A stretch of DNA of 64,000 nt from Deltaproteobacteria bacterium (GTDB lineage Bacteria; Desulfobacterota; Desulfobacteria; Desulfobacterales; Desulfosarcinaceae): assembly GCA_002747175.1 (NCBI GenBank), contig PDTK01000028.1, forward strand, positions 1-64,000, in the 5' to 3' direction. The position numbers and the translations under genes were made by a program. Numbering within the stretch: position 1 is the first letter of the stretch; each line of letters starts with the position of its first letter. A model generated the notes under the pieces. It was not told the DNA's origin, did no database searches, and saw only the letters and a list, made by a program, of their open reading frames with translations. Below are positions 51,000 to 60,120 of this stretch, one piece after another.

Positions 51000-51614
51000 A
51001 TGGCCATTTTCAACCTGAAGAAAAAGGAAATCGAGTGTAAAATCGTATATTACGGGCCCGGCCGCTGCGGTAAGACAACCAATCTCGAATATATTTTCAA
51101 ATCCTACAAGAAGCAGGTCACAGGAGAAATGGTCTCCATCAACACGGAAGGAGATCGTACACTGTTTTTCGATTTTCTGCCCATGGGCCTGGGAAAGATA
51201 AAGGGATGCGATATCCGCGTGCAGCTTTATACGGTGCCGGGTCAGGTAAAATATAGCTCGACGCGCAAATTGGTGCTTCGGGGTGTAGACGGAATCGTAT
51301 TCGTGGCCGACTCGCTGGAGGTTCGCAGAAAAAAAAACATGATCTCCTTGAAGGACCTTCAAGTCAATTTGAAAGAATACGGAAAAAGCATTTTTAAAGT
51401 GCCCCTGATCATGCAGTACAATAAAAGGGATTTGGCGGACGAAGGTATCCCGCTGATGTCCGTGGAACAGATGCAGCGCGACCTGAACAGGCAACTCAAA
51501 GTGCCTTTTTATCCGGGCAGTGCTGTCAAAGGCACCGGTGTGGGGGTGACATTGAAGGCATGTTTGATGAGCACATTGAAATCATTACAAAAAGAATTCA
51601 AATGGGCAAAGTAG
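51000..51614 (+). CDS. MglA-like small Ras-family GTPase
   Basis: 'IVYYGPGRCGKTTNLEYIF', 'QLYTVPGQVKYSSTRKLVLRGVDGIVFVADS', 'NKRDL'. Confidence 0.93.
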   Translation: MAIFNLKKKEIECKIVYYGPGRCGKTTNLEYIFKSYKKQVTGEMVSINTEGDRTLFFDFLPMGLGKIKGCDIRVQLYTVPGQVKYSSTRKLVLRGVDGIVFVADSLEVRRKKNMISLKDLQVNLKEYGKSIFKVPLIMQYNKRDLADEGIPLMSVEQMQRDLNRQLKVPFYPGSAVKGTGVGVTLKACLMSTLKSLQKEFKWAK

Positions 51615-51618
51615 GGGG

Positions 51619-52788
51619 TTGAGCCTGGCGATGAATGAGCGTTCCGTTCTATCAGGGAGCCTGGGATTCCTGTCGTTGGGAGATATCATCCAGCTTCTGG
51701 GGTCCAGCAGCAGCACCGGTGTGTTGCGTTTGATCAACCGTTATGCACCGGATCCCGGGTTTATCTACTTCATCGAAGGGAATCCGATCAACGCCCGAAA
51801 TGGAGATCTCGACGGACTGGATGCGCTTTATTCGTTTTTCGGGTGGCTGAACGGATCCTTCGAATTCACCCGGGAAGCCATTTTGTCCGATAAGCGTATC
51901 ACCAAAAGCAGAATGGGAATCATTCTGGAAGGCATGAAACTCCTGGATGACGGCCGCATAAAAAAAATCGGGCCGGAATCCGCGTCCGACATCGTCGGGA
52001 AACGGTCCTTATCAGCCACTCCCATCGTCAAAGGCCCGCTGGTGGACTATATGTATGTGGTTGATGAAGAGGACTTTTTCGATGGCGAACTCATCGTCGA
52101 AGAGGGCAAGCACGGCAGTTGGATCTGGGTCATTCTGGAAGGCGTGGTCGATATCGTCAAAGAGGGCGATTCGGGCAACATCCCCATCATTCGTATCGGG
52201 GACGGCTCGTTTATCGGGAGCATGGCTTCATTTTTGCTGCAAGGTCATATCCGTACCGCCACCGCCGTAGCTGTGGGCAATGTCCAACTGGGTGTGCTGG
52301 ATTCCCAACGGCTGGCCCAGGAATATGCCGGAATGTCGATAGAATTCCGGGCGTTTCTGACAAGTCTGGACAAACGCCTGAAGCAGCTGAGCGAACGGAT
52401 TACGGAACAACATGAAAACAGGGGCCGCACGACCGATGCCCTGAAAGGCAAATCCGTCATCCTCGATCCCAACGACACCAAACAGAAGTCACTTTATGTG
52501 ATCAGACAGGGAAGGGCATCCATCATTCAGGATACGGCCAACGGACCGGTCGTTTTGTCTCATCTCTATAAAGGCGATTTTTTTGGGCACGTCCCCTTCT
52601 TGCACCTGGGGCAGGAATCGGAAAAGGCGCTCGTTTACGGATCACACAACATAAAAGTCGCGAAAATTAAAACCGTCTCTCTTCAAAAAGAGTACAATCG
52701 TATGTCTACAACCTTTAAAAATATCGTGGATAACATGGTGTCATGCATATCCGTCACAACAGACTTGCTTAACCCCATCGGTACATAA
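51619..52788 (+). CDS. DUF4388 domain plus cyclic-nucleotide-binding domains
   Basis: 'LSGSLGFLSLGDIIQLLGSSSSTGVLRL' then two CNB-like segments ('WIWVILEGVVDIVKEG', 'SLYVIRQGRASIIQD'). Confidence 0.82.
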   Translation: MSLAMNERSVLSGSLGFLSLGDIIQLLGSSSSTGVLRLINRYAPDPGFIYFIEGNPINARNGDLDGLDALYSFFGWLNGSFEFTREAILSDKRITKSRMGIILEGMKLLDDGRIKKIGPESASDIVGKRSLSATPIVKGPLVDYMYVVDEEDFFDGELIVEEGKHGSWIWVILEGVVDIVKEGDSGNIPIIRIGDGSFIGSMASFLLQGHIRTATAVAVGNVQLGVLDSQRLAQEYAGMSIEFRAFLTSLDKRLKQLSERITEQHENRGRTTDALKGKSVILDPNDTKQKSLYVIRQGRASIIQDTANGPVVLSHLYKGDFFGHVPFLHLGQESEKALVYGSHNIKVAKIKTVSLQKEYNRMSTTFKNIVDNMVSCISVTTDLLNPIGT

Positions 52789-52821
52789 AAAACATTACCA
52801 GCGGGATAAAGGTGACCCCCA

Positions 52822-53172
52822 ATGAATGAAAAACGAAAACATTCCAGAGTGGACTCCATCTACTTGCTCAATTACGTGCATCTGGATGAAAACGATAAGA
52901 AAATCTTGCAAGGCATGGGACGAACCATGAATGTTTCCGAATCGGGAATCATGCTCGAAACCCATGTGTCCTTCAACGAGAACGATACGGTCGACGTGGT
53001 GGTCGGCCTGAAAGAAGACATGGTCACCATTCGGGGAAAAGTAATATTTACCCGCGTTTCTGAAACCGGTCGCTACCAGTCCGGAATCCAGTTTCTGGCA
53101 ATCGAAAAGGCGTCTTTGACGACATTGCGGCGCTACATCCACGCCTTTAACGCGATCATCTCTGAAGCCTGA
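52822..53172 (+). CDS. PilZ domain protein
   Basis: RxxxR 'RKHSR' and 'NVSESG' c-di-GMP motifs. Confidence 0.9.
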   Translation: MNEKRKHSRVDSIYLLNYVHLDENDKKILQGMGRTMNVSESGIMLETHVSFNENDTVDVVVGLKEDMVTIRGKVIFTRVSETGRYQSGIQFLAIEKASLTTLRRYIHAFNAIISEA

Positions 53173-53233
53173 GCATGGACGGCACAGGTTTGGGTCGTGT
53201 GCCGTTACCGGTCTTTTATCTTTTCAACAAGGA

Positions 53234-54139
53234 TTGTCAAGGATGAGTTATACCGTTCGCGAAACAGATTTTCCAACGCTGAAATTACTTCAACGGGGCA
53301 AGGTCCGGGACATGTACGATGTCGGAGATGCCTATCTGATGGTGGCCACGGATCGCATGTCGGCCTTCGATGTCATTCTGCCTGATCCAATCCCGGATAA
53401 GGGGACCGTGCTCACGCAAATATCGCTGTTCTGGTTCGATATCATGGCGCCCCTGGTAAACAACCACGTCATTACCGCCGATGTTTCCGGCTATCCCGAA
53501 TCCTGCCGGCCCTATGCCGACGACCTGAAGGGTCGCAGCATCCTGGTGAAAAAAGCCGAACCGCTACCCGTGGAATGCGTGGTGCGCGGGTATATTTCCG
53601 GCTCCGGATGGAAGGCTTATCAGAAAACAGGCGCCGTTTGTGGCATCTCCCTGCCGGAAGGACTGGTGGAATCCGACCGCCTGCCGGCCCCTATCTTCAC
53701 CCCCTCGACCAAAGAAGGGCAGGGAAAACACGATATAAACATCGATTTTGACGAAATGGTGAAACGCATCGGTGCACCGCTGGCGGAAAAAGTCAAATCG
53801 CTTTCCCTGGATATTTATAATAAAGGCGCACAAATCGCCTCTGAAAAGGGAATTATCATTGCCGACACCAAATTCGAATTCGGTTTGGTGGATGGTGAAG
53901 TGATCCTGATCGACGAGGTCCTGACACCAGACTCGTCACGATTCTGGCCCAGCGCCACATATTCACCGGGAGGTTCACAAAAAAGCTTCGACAAACAATA
54001 TCTGCGTGATTATCTGCTTTCTCTGGAATGGAATAAAGCCGCTCCGGGTCCCCAGTTACCCCCAAACGTCATCGAAAATACACGGGAAAGGTACGTCGAG
54101 GCGCTCGCGCTTCTATCCGGCGATAGACATGGACTATAA
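53234..54139 (+). CDS. purC: Phosphoribosylaminoimidazole-succinocarboxamide synthase
   Basis: '[37 protein letters not shown]', '[14 protein letters not shown]'-like motif. Confidence 0.97.
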   Translation: MSRMSYTVRETDFPTLKLLQRGKVRDMYDVGDAYLMVATDRMSAFDVILPDPIPDKGTVLTQISLFWFDIMAPLVNNHVITADVSGYPESCRPYADDLKGRSILVKKAEPLPVECVVRGYISGSGWKAYQKTGAVCGISLPEGLVESDRLPAPIFTPSTKEGQGKHDINIDFDEMVKRIGAPLAEKVKSLSLDIYNKGAQIASEKGIIIADTKFEFGLVDGEVILIDEVLTPDSSRFWPSATYSPGGSQKSFDKQYLRDYLLSLEWNKAAPGPQLPPNVIENTRERYVEALALLSGDRHGL

Positions 54140-55079
54140 CCTGAGTACAGTTTCGCTGGACCGGATTCAAACCGACAACCATACCTTCCGCATTACCACT
54201 TCCGTTGACAAGCCGGACCTGTCAGGTTCCATTGCAGCCGTCGGTCTTTTGCAGCCGCCGGTTCTGCTGCCTGTCGACGGGGGATTCATAACGGTCTGCG
54301 GATTCCGCCGGATTGCAGCCTGCCTGGAAAATCATCAAACCCGGATCACGGCCAGGCTGCTGCCGGATGCTTCATCATGGGCGGCCTGTGCGGACATTGC
54401 CATTATCGACAACACCTCCCAGCGGCCCCTCAACATCGTTGAACAATCCCGTGCAATCACCTTGATCGGACGATATGCCGCAATGCATCCGGGGGAGGCC
54501 AGCCGGCTGGCCGATCTGTCCGGTTTGCCCACAGGGAAACGGGCAAAAAACCGTATCGCACCCGTAGCATCCATGCCATCGTCTCTGCAGCATGCCATTT
54601 TGGAAGGTTCCGTGGCGCTGCCGGTGGCACTGCGTATCGATCGGCTGCCCGCTGACGACGCCACAAGCATCTGTGATTTTTTCCGGTTGATCAACACCGG
54701 TTTGAATGTCCAGCGCGAATTGCTGGAATTGATCTGTGACATCTCCCAACGGGAGGATACACAGATCTGCCAATTGATTCAGACGGCTGAGGTCACGGCC
54801 ATATTAAAAGATACCGACGCGCCGATGCCCCAACGAGTCCACGGGTTGAGGCAGTTGTTCAAAAACTGGCGCTTTCCGGAACTGAGCACTGCCGAGGCAC
54901 GCTTTCACAAACGATTGAAATCCCTCAAACTGGCACCGAATGTCCAGTTGCTGCCCCCTCCGTTTTTTGAAGGGACCAATTTTCGTTTAACCTTGACCGT
55001 CAATTCCAAAAGACAACTAAGGGCCGCCAGACAACAAATCGACAAATTGGCGGATCATCCCGAGCTGTTTCCCGATTGA
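54129..55079 (+). CDS. Orphan ParB/Srx-like domain protein
   Basis: '[14 protein letters not shown]...[35 protein letters not shown]' resembling the ParB N-terminal fold; overlaps the purC end. Confidence 0.8.
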   Translation: MDYNLSTVSLDRIQTDNHTFRITTSVDKPDLSGSIAAVGLLQPPVLLPVDGGFITVCGFRRIAACLENHQTRITARLLPDASSWAACADIAIIDNTSQRPLNIVEQSRAITLIGRYAAMHPGEASRLADLSGLPTGKRAKNRIAPVASMPSSLQHAILEGSVALPVALRIDRLPADDATSICDFFRLINTGLNVQRELLELICDISQREDTQICQLIQTAEVTAILKDTDAPMPQRVHGLRQLFKNWRFPELSTAEARFHKRLKSLKLAPNVQLLPPPFFEGTNFRLTLTVNSKRQLRAARQQIDKLADHPELFPD

Positions 55080-55171
55080 TTCTATCCCATGGTTGCTTAA
55101 AAATGAAAAAGTTGCAGATATTCGCGTGATCCATCGCCGCCGAAAAACATCCTTGGCCTGACTGAATTATT

Positions 55172-56278
55172 ATGTTGAAAAAACTCATAATTGACGCAGA
55201 TATCCAGTCGCATCCAGAAACCGGCCGTATTCGGCGCCGATTGGATATACCGGTGGAAGTGGTTGACGAAATCGATACGCTTTATGGATGGATCAACAGC
55301 GCGACCGACCCGATCGGCCGGAGTAAGGAGATCCTTTGTCTGACCCGAAACAAAGGCGGTTTTCTCAAGCCTTGTCCGGGCACCCGTGAATATACGTGCT
55401 GTGGCTATCAGATTTTACACATTGCTTCGTTTTGCACCATGGACTGTTCTTACTGCATCCTGCAAAGCTACTTTCATCCGCCATTGCTGCAATATTTCGT
55501 CAATCGTGAAGACCTGGATGCGGATCTGTCCCGGTTGTTCAATCAGAACAAGACCAGCAGGGTGGGCACCGGAGAATTTACGGACAGCCTCATTTGGGAG
55601 CCATGGACCGACCTGACCGAATACCTGGTCAACAGGTTTGCCGCCCAGGACCACTGCGTTCTGGAATTGAAAACCAAAACCGTCGATATAGACCGGCTGC
55701 AAAAGATGGATCACCGCCGTCGAACCATCGCCTCCTGGTCTTTGAATACCCCTGTGGTCATCAAAACGGAAGAGCGGCGAACGGCATCATTGACGGCACG
55801 TCTGAAAGCGGCCGCAAAATGTCAGCAATGGGGTTACCCCCTGGCTTTTCATTTCGACCCCATGGTTCTATATCCGGGATGCGAAACCGATTATCACCAG
55901 GTTGTCAAACAATTGTTCCGCTATGTATCTGCGGAAAACATCACCTGGATCAGCCTGGGGACCTTTCGTTTCATGCCGGCCCTGAAGCCGATCATCGCCA
56001 ATCGATTTCCGCGTTCAAAAATCATCTACGGTGAATTCATCACCGGCCTGGACAATAAAATGCGCTATTTCAAACCGTTGCGTATTGACCTGTATCGCCG
56101 CATGGTCCAGTGGATCAAGGATGAGGCCCCGGATGTGACAGTCTATTATTGTATGGAAGATGAAGCGGTGTGGACTGAAACCATGGGATTTTTCCCGCCG
56201 CCGGAAGATGGACTGAAAACCATACTGGATGATAGTGCCCGGCGGGTTTGCGGTCTGTTCGCCTGTGCCCATTCATAA
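55172..56278 (+). CDS. Spore photoproduct lyase-like radical SAM protein
   Basis: CX3CX2C 'CTMDCSYCILQSYF', 'GTGEFTDSLIWEPWTDLT', 'TKTVDIDRL'. Confidence 0.88.
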   Translation: MLKKLIIDADIQSHPETGRIRRRLDIPVEVVDEIDTLYGWINSATDPIGRSKEILCLTRNKGGFLKPCPGTREYTCCGYQILHIASFCTMDCSYCILQSYFHPPLLQYFVNREDLDADLSRLFNQNKTSRVGTGEFTDSLIWEPWTDLTEYLVNRFAAQDHCVLELKTKTVDIDRLQKMDHRRRTIASWSLNTPVVIKTEERRTASLTARLKAAAKCQQWGYPLAFHFDPMVLYPGCETDYHQVVKQLFRYVSAENITWISLGTFRFMPALKPIIANRFPRSKIIYGEFITGLDNKMRYFKPLRIDLYRRMVQWIKDEAPDVTVYYCMEDEAVWTETMGFFPPPEDGLKTILDDSARRVCGLFACAHS

Positions 56279-56302
56279 ATGGCCAATTGGCCCGATTATG
56301 CT
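56268..56302 (+). repeat. Left-end fragment of the 42.4-kb palindromic repeat
   Basis: GTGCCCATTCATAAATGGCCAATTGGCCCGAT vs GTGCCCATCCAGAAATGGCCAATTTGCCCGAT. Confidence 0.65.
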
Positions 56303-56335
56303 TTATGGACAGATACTTATATCATAGGAAGCCAT

Positions 56336-56989
56336 ATGATGATTTCAAAACCAATCTACCGCAATACCGGCCTGCTGACATTACTGCTGATATTTTTCTG
56401 GGCTGCCACCTGCCACGCCGGTGATCAGGTCCGTGTGCAATGGGTTGCCGACGGCGATACGATTGTGCTCACCGATGGCAGACATGTTCGTTACATCGGC
56501 ATCGATACGCCGGAAATCGATTCCGATAGCCGGCGTGCCCAACCCATGGGATACGAGGCCCGGGCCATCAACCGCAGCCTCGTGGAAGGCAAACGGCTGC
56601 GTCTGACCTACGACGAGGAAAGAAAAGACCGCTATGGCCGCACCCTGGCCTATGTCTATCTCCCCGATGGTACGCTGGTCAATGCCGAGCTGGTCAAACG
56701 CGGCGCCGCCTTTGTCCTTTACCGGCATCCGAACACCAGCAAGGCACGGCTCCTGCTGGATGCCCAGCGCGAAGCCATGCAAAAGGGCAGGGGAATCTGG
56801 CGCTGGGTTGACCGCCAGGCAACGCCGGTGAACGGGTTCAGGGGGAATCGGCGATCCATGCGATTTCATGCCCACGACTGCCCCAACGCGCACACCATTT
56901 CACCCAAAAACCGCATCCACCTCAAAAACCGATGGGAAGCCTTCTGGCAGGGATACGCCCCGGCCAGGCAGTGTCTTCCGTTCCCTTAA
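56336..56989 (+). CDS. Secreted thermonuclease (SNase-like)
   Basis: Signal peptide; 'VADGDTIVLTDGRHVRYIGIDTPE', 'RYGRTLAYVYLPDGTLVNAELVKRGAA'; start at MMISK preferred because the upstream ATG lies in repeat DNA. Confidence 0.92.
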   Translation: MMISKPIYRNTGLLTLLLIFFWAATCHAGDQVRVQWVADGDTIVLTDGRHVRYIGIDTPEIDSDSRRAQPMGYEARAINRSLVEGKRLRLTYDEERKDRYGRTLAYVYLPDGTLVNAELVKRGAAFVLYRHPNTSKARLLLDAQREAMQKGRGIWRWVDRQATPVNGFRGNRRSMRFHAHDCPNAHTISPKNRIHLKNRWEAFWQGYAPARQCLPFP

Positions 56990-57024
56990 AAAACTTTTTA
57001 TAGGTAGAAGAAATCATACAAAAT

Positions 57025-57055
57025 AAAAAAGGAAGGCCGAAGCCCTCCTTTTTTT
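57025..57055. terminator. Bidirectional intrinsic terminator
   Basis: AAAAAAGGAAGGCCGAAGCCCTCCTTTTTTT between convergent genes. Confidence 0.82.
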
Positions 57056-57084
57056 CACAGAAATTGAGGGCCCGCCCTCAATTT

Positions 57085-59151
57085 TTATTCTTCTTCCTCG
57101 GCCTTGATCGTTTCGATCACCTTGTTGGCAATCTGGGCCGGGACTTCGTCGTAACGCAGAAATTCCATGGTGTACATGCCCCGTCCACCGGTCATGGAGC
57201 GCAGGTCCGGCGCATAGGTCTGGAATTCAGCCAGGGGCACCTCGGCGTTGATCACCTGGTTTTTGCCGGCAGAGTCCATTCCCAGCACGCGTCCACGGCG
57301 GCTGTTCATATCACCCATGATATCACCCATATATTCGTCCGGTGTGGTTACGGTAACCTTCATGACCGGCTCCAGCAGTACCGGTTTGGCCTCCTCACAA
57401 GCCTTTTTATAGGCCAGAGAGCCGGCTACCTTGAACGCCATTTCCGAAGAGTCCACGGCATGGTAGCTACCGAAATCCACCGTGGCCCTAAAGTCCACGC
57501 AGGGAGCTCCGATCAAAGGACCTTTCTGGCAGGCTTCGACGATACCTTTCTCGACCGCCGGGATGTACTGTTTGGGGATAACGCCGCCTACGATGGCGTC
57601 CACGAACTCGAATCCACTTCCTCGGGGAAGCGGTTCCATGACAATCCAGCAGTCACCGTATTGTCCATGCCCGCCGGATTGTTTTTTGTGTTTTCCCTGA
57701 ACACGGACTTTCTTCTTGATGGTTTCGCGGTAGGGAATTTTAGGTGTATTGAGCAGCACCTCCACATTGAACTTGCGTTTGAGTTTCTCGATGGTGCTCT
57801 CTATGTGCACCTGGCCCAGACCGGACAGCAGAATTTCCTTGGTCTCCGCGTTCCGTTCAAGTTTCAAGGCCGTATCTTCTTCGGTGATTTTTGTCAGGGA
57901 AATATAGATCTTGTCCTCATCACCGGTGGCTTTGGATTCCAATGCGAATGAGATCAGCGTGGGCATGGGCTCGGCGCAGGAGAACTGAATCTTGGCATTG
58001 TCATCGCACAGGGTGTCGCCGGTTTTGGTCTCTTTGAGCTTGGCCACGGCCACAATGGAACCGGGTCCGGCTTCCGTAGCCGGTTTCTGCTCCTTACCGG
58101 TAATGGTCAGCAATTGGTTGAAGCGTTCTTTGACACCCTGGGTGGTGTTGTAGAAGTTGCCGTCACCGCTCAATTTGCCCGAAACGACCTTAAACAGTGT
58201 CAGACGTCCGGCGTAGGGGTCCGCCACGGTTTTGAAGACAAAAGCGGAAAAGGGCGCGTCCGGATCAAAAGCGCGTTCGGCGGCCTCGTCGTTTTTCGGA
58301 TCGACACCCTGTTTGGGAGGAAGTTCCAGAGGCGAAGGCAGACAATCGGTCATGAAATCCATGAGCAGGTCCACGCCGATATTGGCTGTGGCGCTACCGC
58401 ACAGAACCGGCGCAAAGGTTCTCGACAAGATCCCTTTTTTGAGCGTATCGCGAAGCTCCTGGTTGGTAATTTCTTCACCCTCCAGATAGCGTTCGATCAG
58501 TTCGTCATCCGCCTCGGCGATGTTCTCGATCAGGGTTTCACGTTCGCTCTCGGCTGCATCCTGCATATCCGCAGGGATGTCGATGGCTGTGGCATTGCCT
58601 TTATCGTCGTATTGATAAGCCTTCATCGCCAACAGATCGACAATCCCGTTGAAATCGGCCTCCGCGCCAATGGGCAGCTGCACAATGATCGGTTTGGGGG
58701 CCAGGCATTGTACGGCATCGTCTACGGCGCGCATGAAGTCCGCCCGCTCACGATCCAGTTTATTGACGAATATCGCGCAGGGCAGCCCGTAATCGGCCGC
58801 GAATTCCGCCACCTGCTCGGTTTGCACCTTGACGCCGTCTACGCCGTCTACGAGGATCAGTGCCGTATCGGCCGCCTGCAGACACAGCTTGGCATCGGAT
58901 ATAAAATTCTGATCGCCCGGCGTATCCACCAGGCTGATGGTATGTTTTTTCCATGGCAACTGGAAAAAACCACTGGAGATACTGGACTGCCGCTTGAGTT
59001 CCTCCGGTTCGAAATCCATCACCGTATTGCCGTCCTCCACACGACCGATGCGAGTGGTCAGGCCGGCTTTGTTGATCATGATTTCAGCAAGTGATGTTTT
59101 TCCCGCTCCGCCATGGGCAACCAGTGCCACATTCCTTAAGGTTTCGTTCAT
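57085..59151 (-). CDS. Elongation factor G-like protein (EF-G paralogue)
   Basis: 'AHGGAGKTSLAEIMINKAG', 'DTPGDQNFISDAK', 'VNKLDRERADF', full EF-G domain order. Confidence 0.93.
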   Translation of the reverse strand: MNETLRNVALVAHGGAGKTSLAEIMINKAGLTTRIGRVEDGNTVMDFEPEELKRQSSISSGFFQLPWKKHTISLVDTPGDQNFISDAKLCLQAADTALILVDGVDGVKVQTEQVAEFAADYGLPCAIFVNKLDRERADFMRAVDDAVQCLAPKPIIVQLPIGAEADFNGIVDLLAMKAYQYDDKGNATAIDIPADMQDAAESERETLIENIAEADDELIERYLEGEEITNQELRDTLKKGILSRTFAPVLCGSATANIGVDLLMDFMTDCLPSPLELPPKQGVDPKNDEAAERAFDPDAPFSAFVFKTVADPYAGRLTLFKVVSGKLSGDGNFYNTTQGVKERFNQLLTITGKEQKPATEAGPGSIVAVAKLKETKTGDTLCDDNAKIQFSCAEPMPTLISFALESKATGDEDKIYISLTKITEEDTALKLERNAETKEILLSGLGQVHIESTIEKLKRKFNVEVLLNTPKIPYRETIKKKVRVQGKHKKQSGGHGQYGDCWIVMEPLPRGSGFEFVDAIVGGVIPKQYIPAVEKGIVEACQKGPLIGAPCVDFRATVDFGSYHAVDSSEMAFKVAGSLAYKKACEEAKPVLLEPVMKVTVTTPDEYMGDIMGDMNSRRGRVLGMDSAGKNQVINAEVPLAEFQTYAPDLRSMTGGRGMYTMEFLRYDEVPAQIANKVIETIKAEEEE

Positions 59152-59251
59152 TTGGCCTACTCAAGCTCCTCTCTCCATTGTATTTTTTGATCATTTGGCA
59201 GAATTTCATCAAAGCCTGCTTTTATAAATCGATGGACGAAAAAAATCAAGT

Positions 59252-60007
59252 TTAAAAACTTGATTTTAAATTGGAATCGGGTTTTCGCAGGAGAATAATG
59301 TATTCCCGGTTGCCCTTGGGTCCCAAAATAGGGGAGGGGACCACCGGCCCACATTGAAGCGAAAGGCCGCTGAAAAACGATTTGAGATCGTCGATGATCT
59401 CTTCATGCAGCGCCGGGTCACGAATCACACCGCCTTTGCCGACCCTGCCTTTGCCGGCTTCAAACTGGGGTTTGATCAATGCCAGGATGATGCCGTCTGA
59501 CTTCAGGAAAGGCAAGGCCGCAGGAAGGACAATCTTCAAGGAAATGAAGGACGTATCGATGGTTATCAAATCTACGGGTTGGGGGATGAGCGCCGGATCC
59601 ATGTGGCGGATGTTGGTCCGTTCGATGACCACCACCCGTTCGTCCTGCCTCAGGGACCAGGCCAGTTGCCCGTACCCGACATCCACGGCAAACACCCGGG
59701 CTGCGCCATTTTGCAACAGACAATCGGTAAAGCCGCCCGTCGAAGCACCCACATCGAGGCAAATCAGTCCGTCGCAGTGGATCGCATTGGCATCTATCGC
59801 GGCTGCCAGTTTCAATCCGCCGCGGCTCACATAGGGCAGATCGTCGCCTTTCAGGCTGATTTCGGCGGTGTCGGGAAATTGGGTGCCCGGTTTGTCACAA
59901 AGAAGCTGATTGACCCGCACCCGGCCGGCCATGATCAATGCTTTGGCACGCTGACGGCTCTGGCAGAGATTGCGTTCGACCAGGAGGGTGTCAATCCGTT
60001 TTTTCAT
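59252..60007 (-). CDS. tlyA: TlyA-family RNA methyltransferase/hemolysin (S4 + FtsJ)
   Basis: 'RIDTLLVERNLCQSRQRAKALIMAGRVRVN', 'DVGASTGGFTDCLLQNGAARVFAVDVGYGQLAW'. Confidence 0.95.
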   Translation of the reverse strand: MKKRIDTLLVERNLCQSRQRAKALIMAGRVRVNQLLCDKPGTQFPDTAEISLKGDDLPYVSRGGLKLAAAIDANAIHCDGLICLDVGASTGGFTDCLLQNGAARVFAVDVGYGQLAWSLRQDERVVVIERTNIRHMDPALIPQPVDLITIDTSFISLKIVLPAALPFLKSDGIILALIKPQFEAGKGRVGKGGVIRDPALHEEIIDDLKSFFSGLSLQCGPVVPSPILGPKGNREYIILLRKPDSNLKSSF

Positions 60008-60043
60008 GGGGCCCGCTCCGTAAGGGTTGAGTACTGAGGGCTG

Positions 60044-60106
60044 AGGCGGGAAACCCGCAAACCATGTACCCCCATTTTCTTGTTTTTTTTGACAGAAACT
60101 GGGGGT
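60044..60106 (+). repeat. Hairpin-rich repeat, copy 1 (downstream of dxs)
   Basis: GGCGGGAAACCCGCAAACCATGTACCCCCATTTTCTTGTTTTTTTTGACAGAAACTGGGGG; near-identical to 62092-62153. Confidence 0.85.
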
Positions 60107-60120
60107 AAGGCACTAATGGC

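Noticed and set aside
58114-59094. 326-aa plus-strand ORF
   Set aside because: Antisense to the EF-G-like gene
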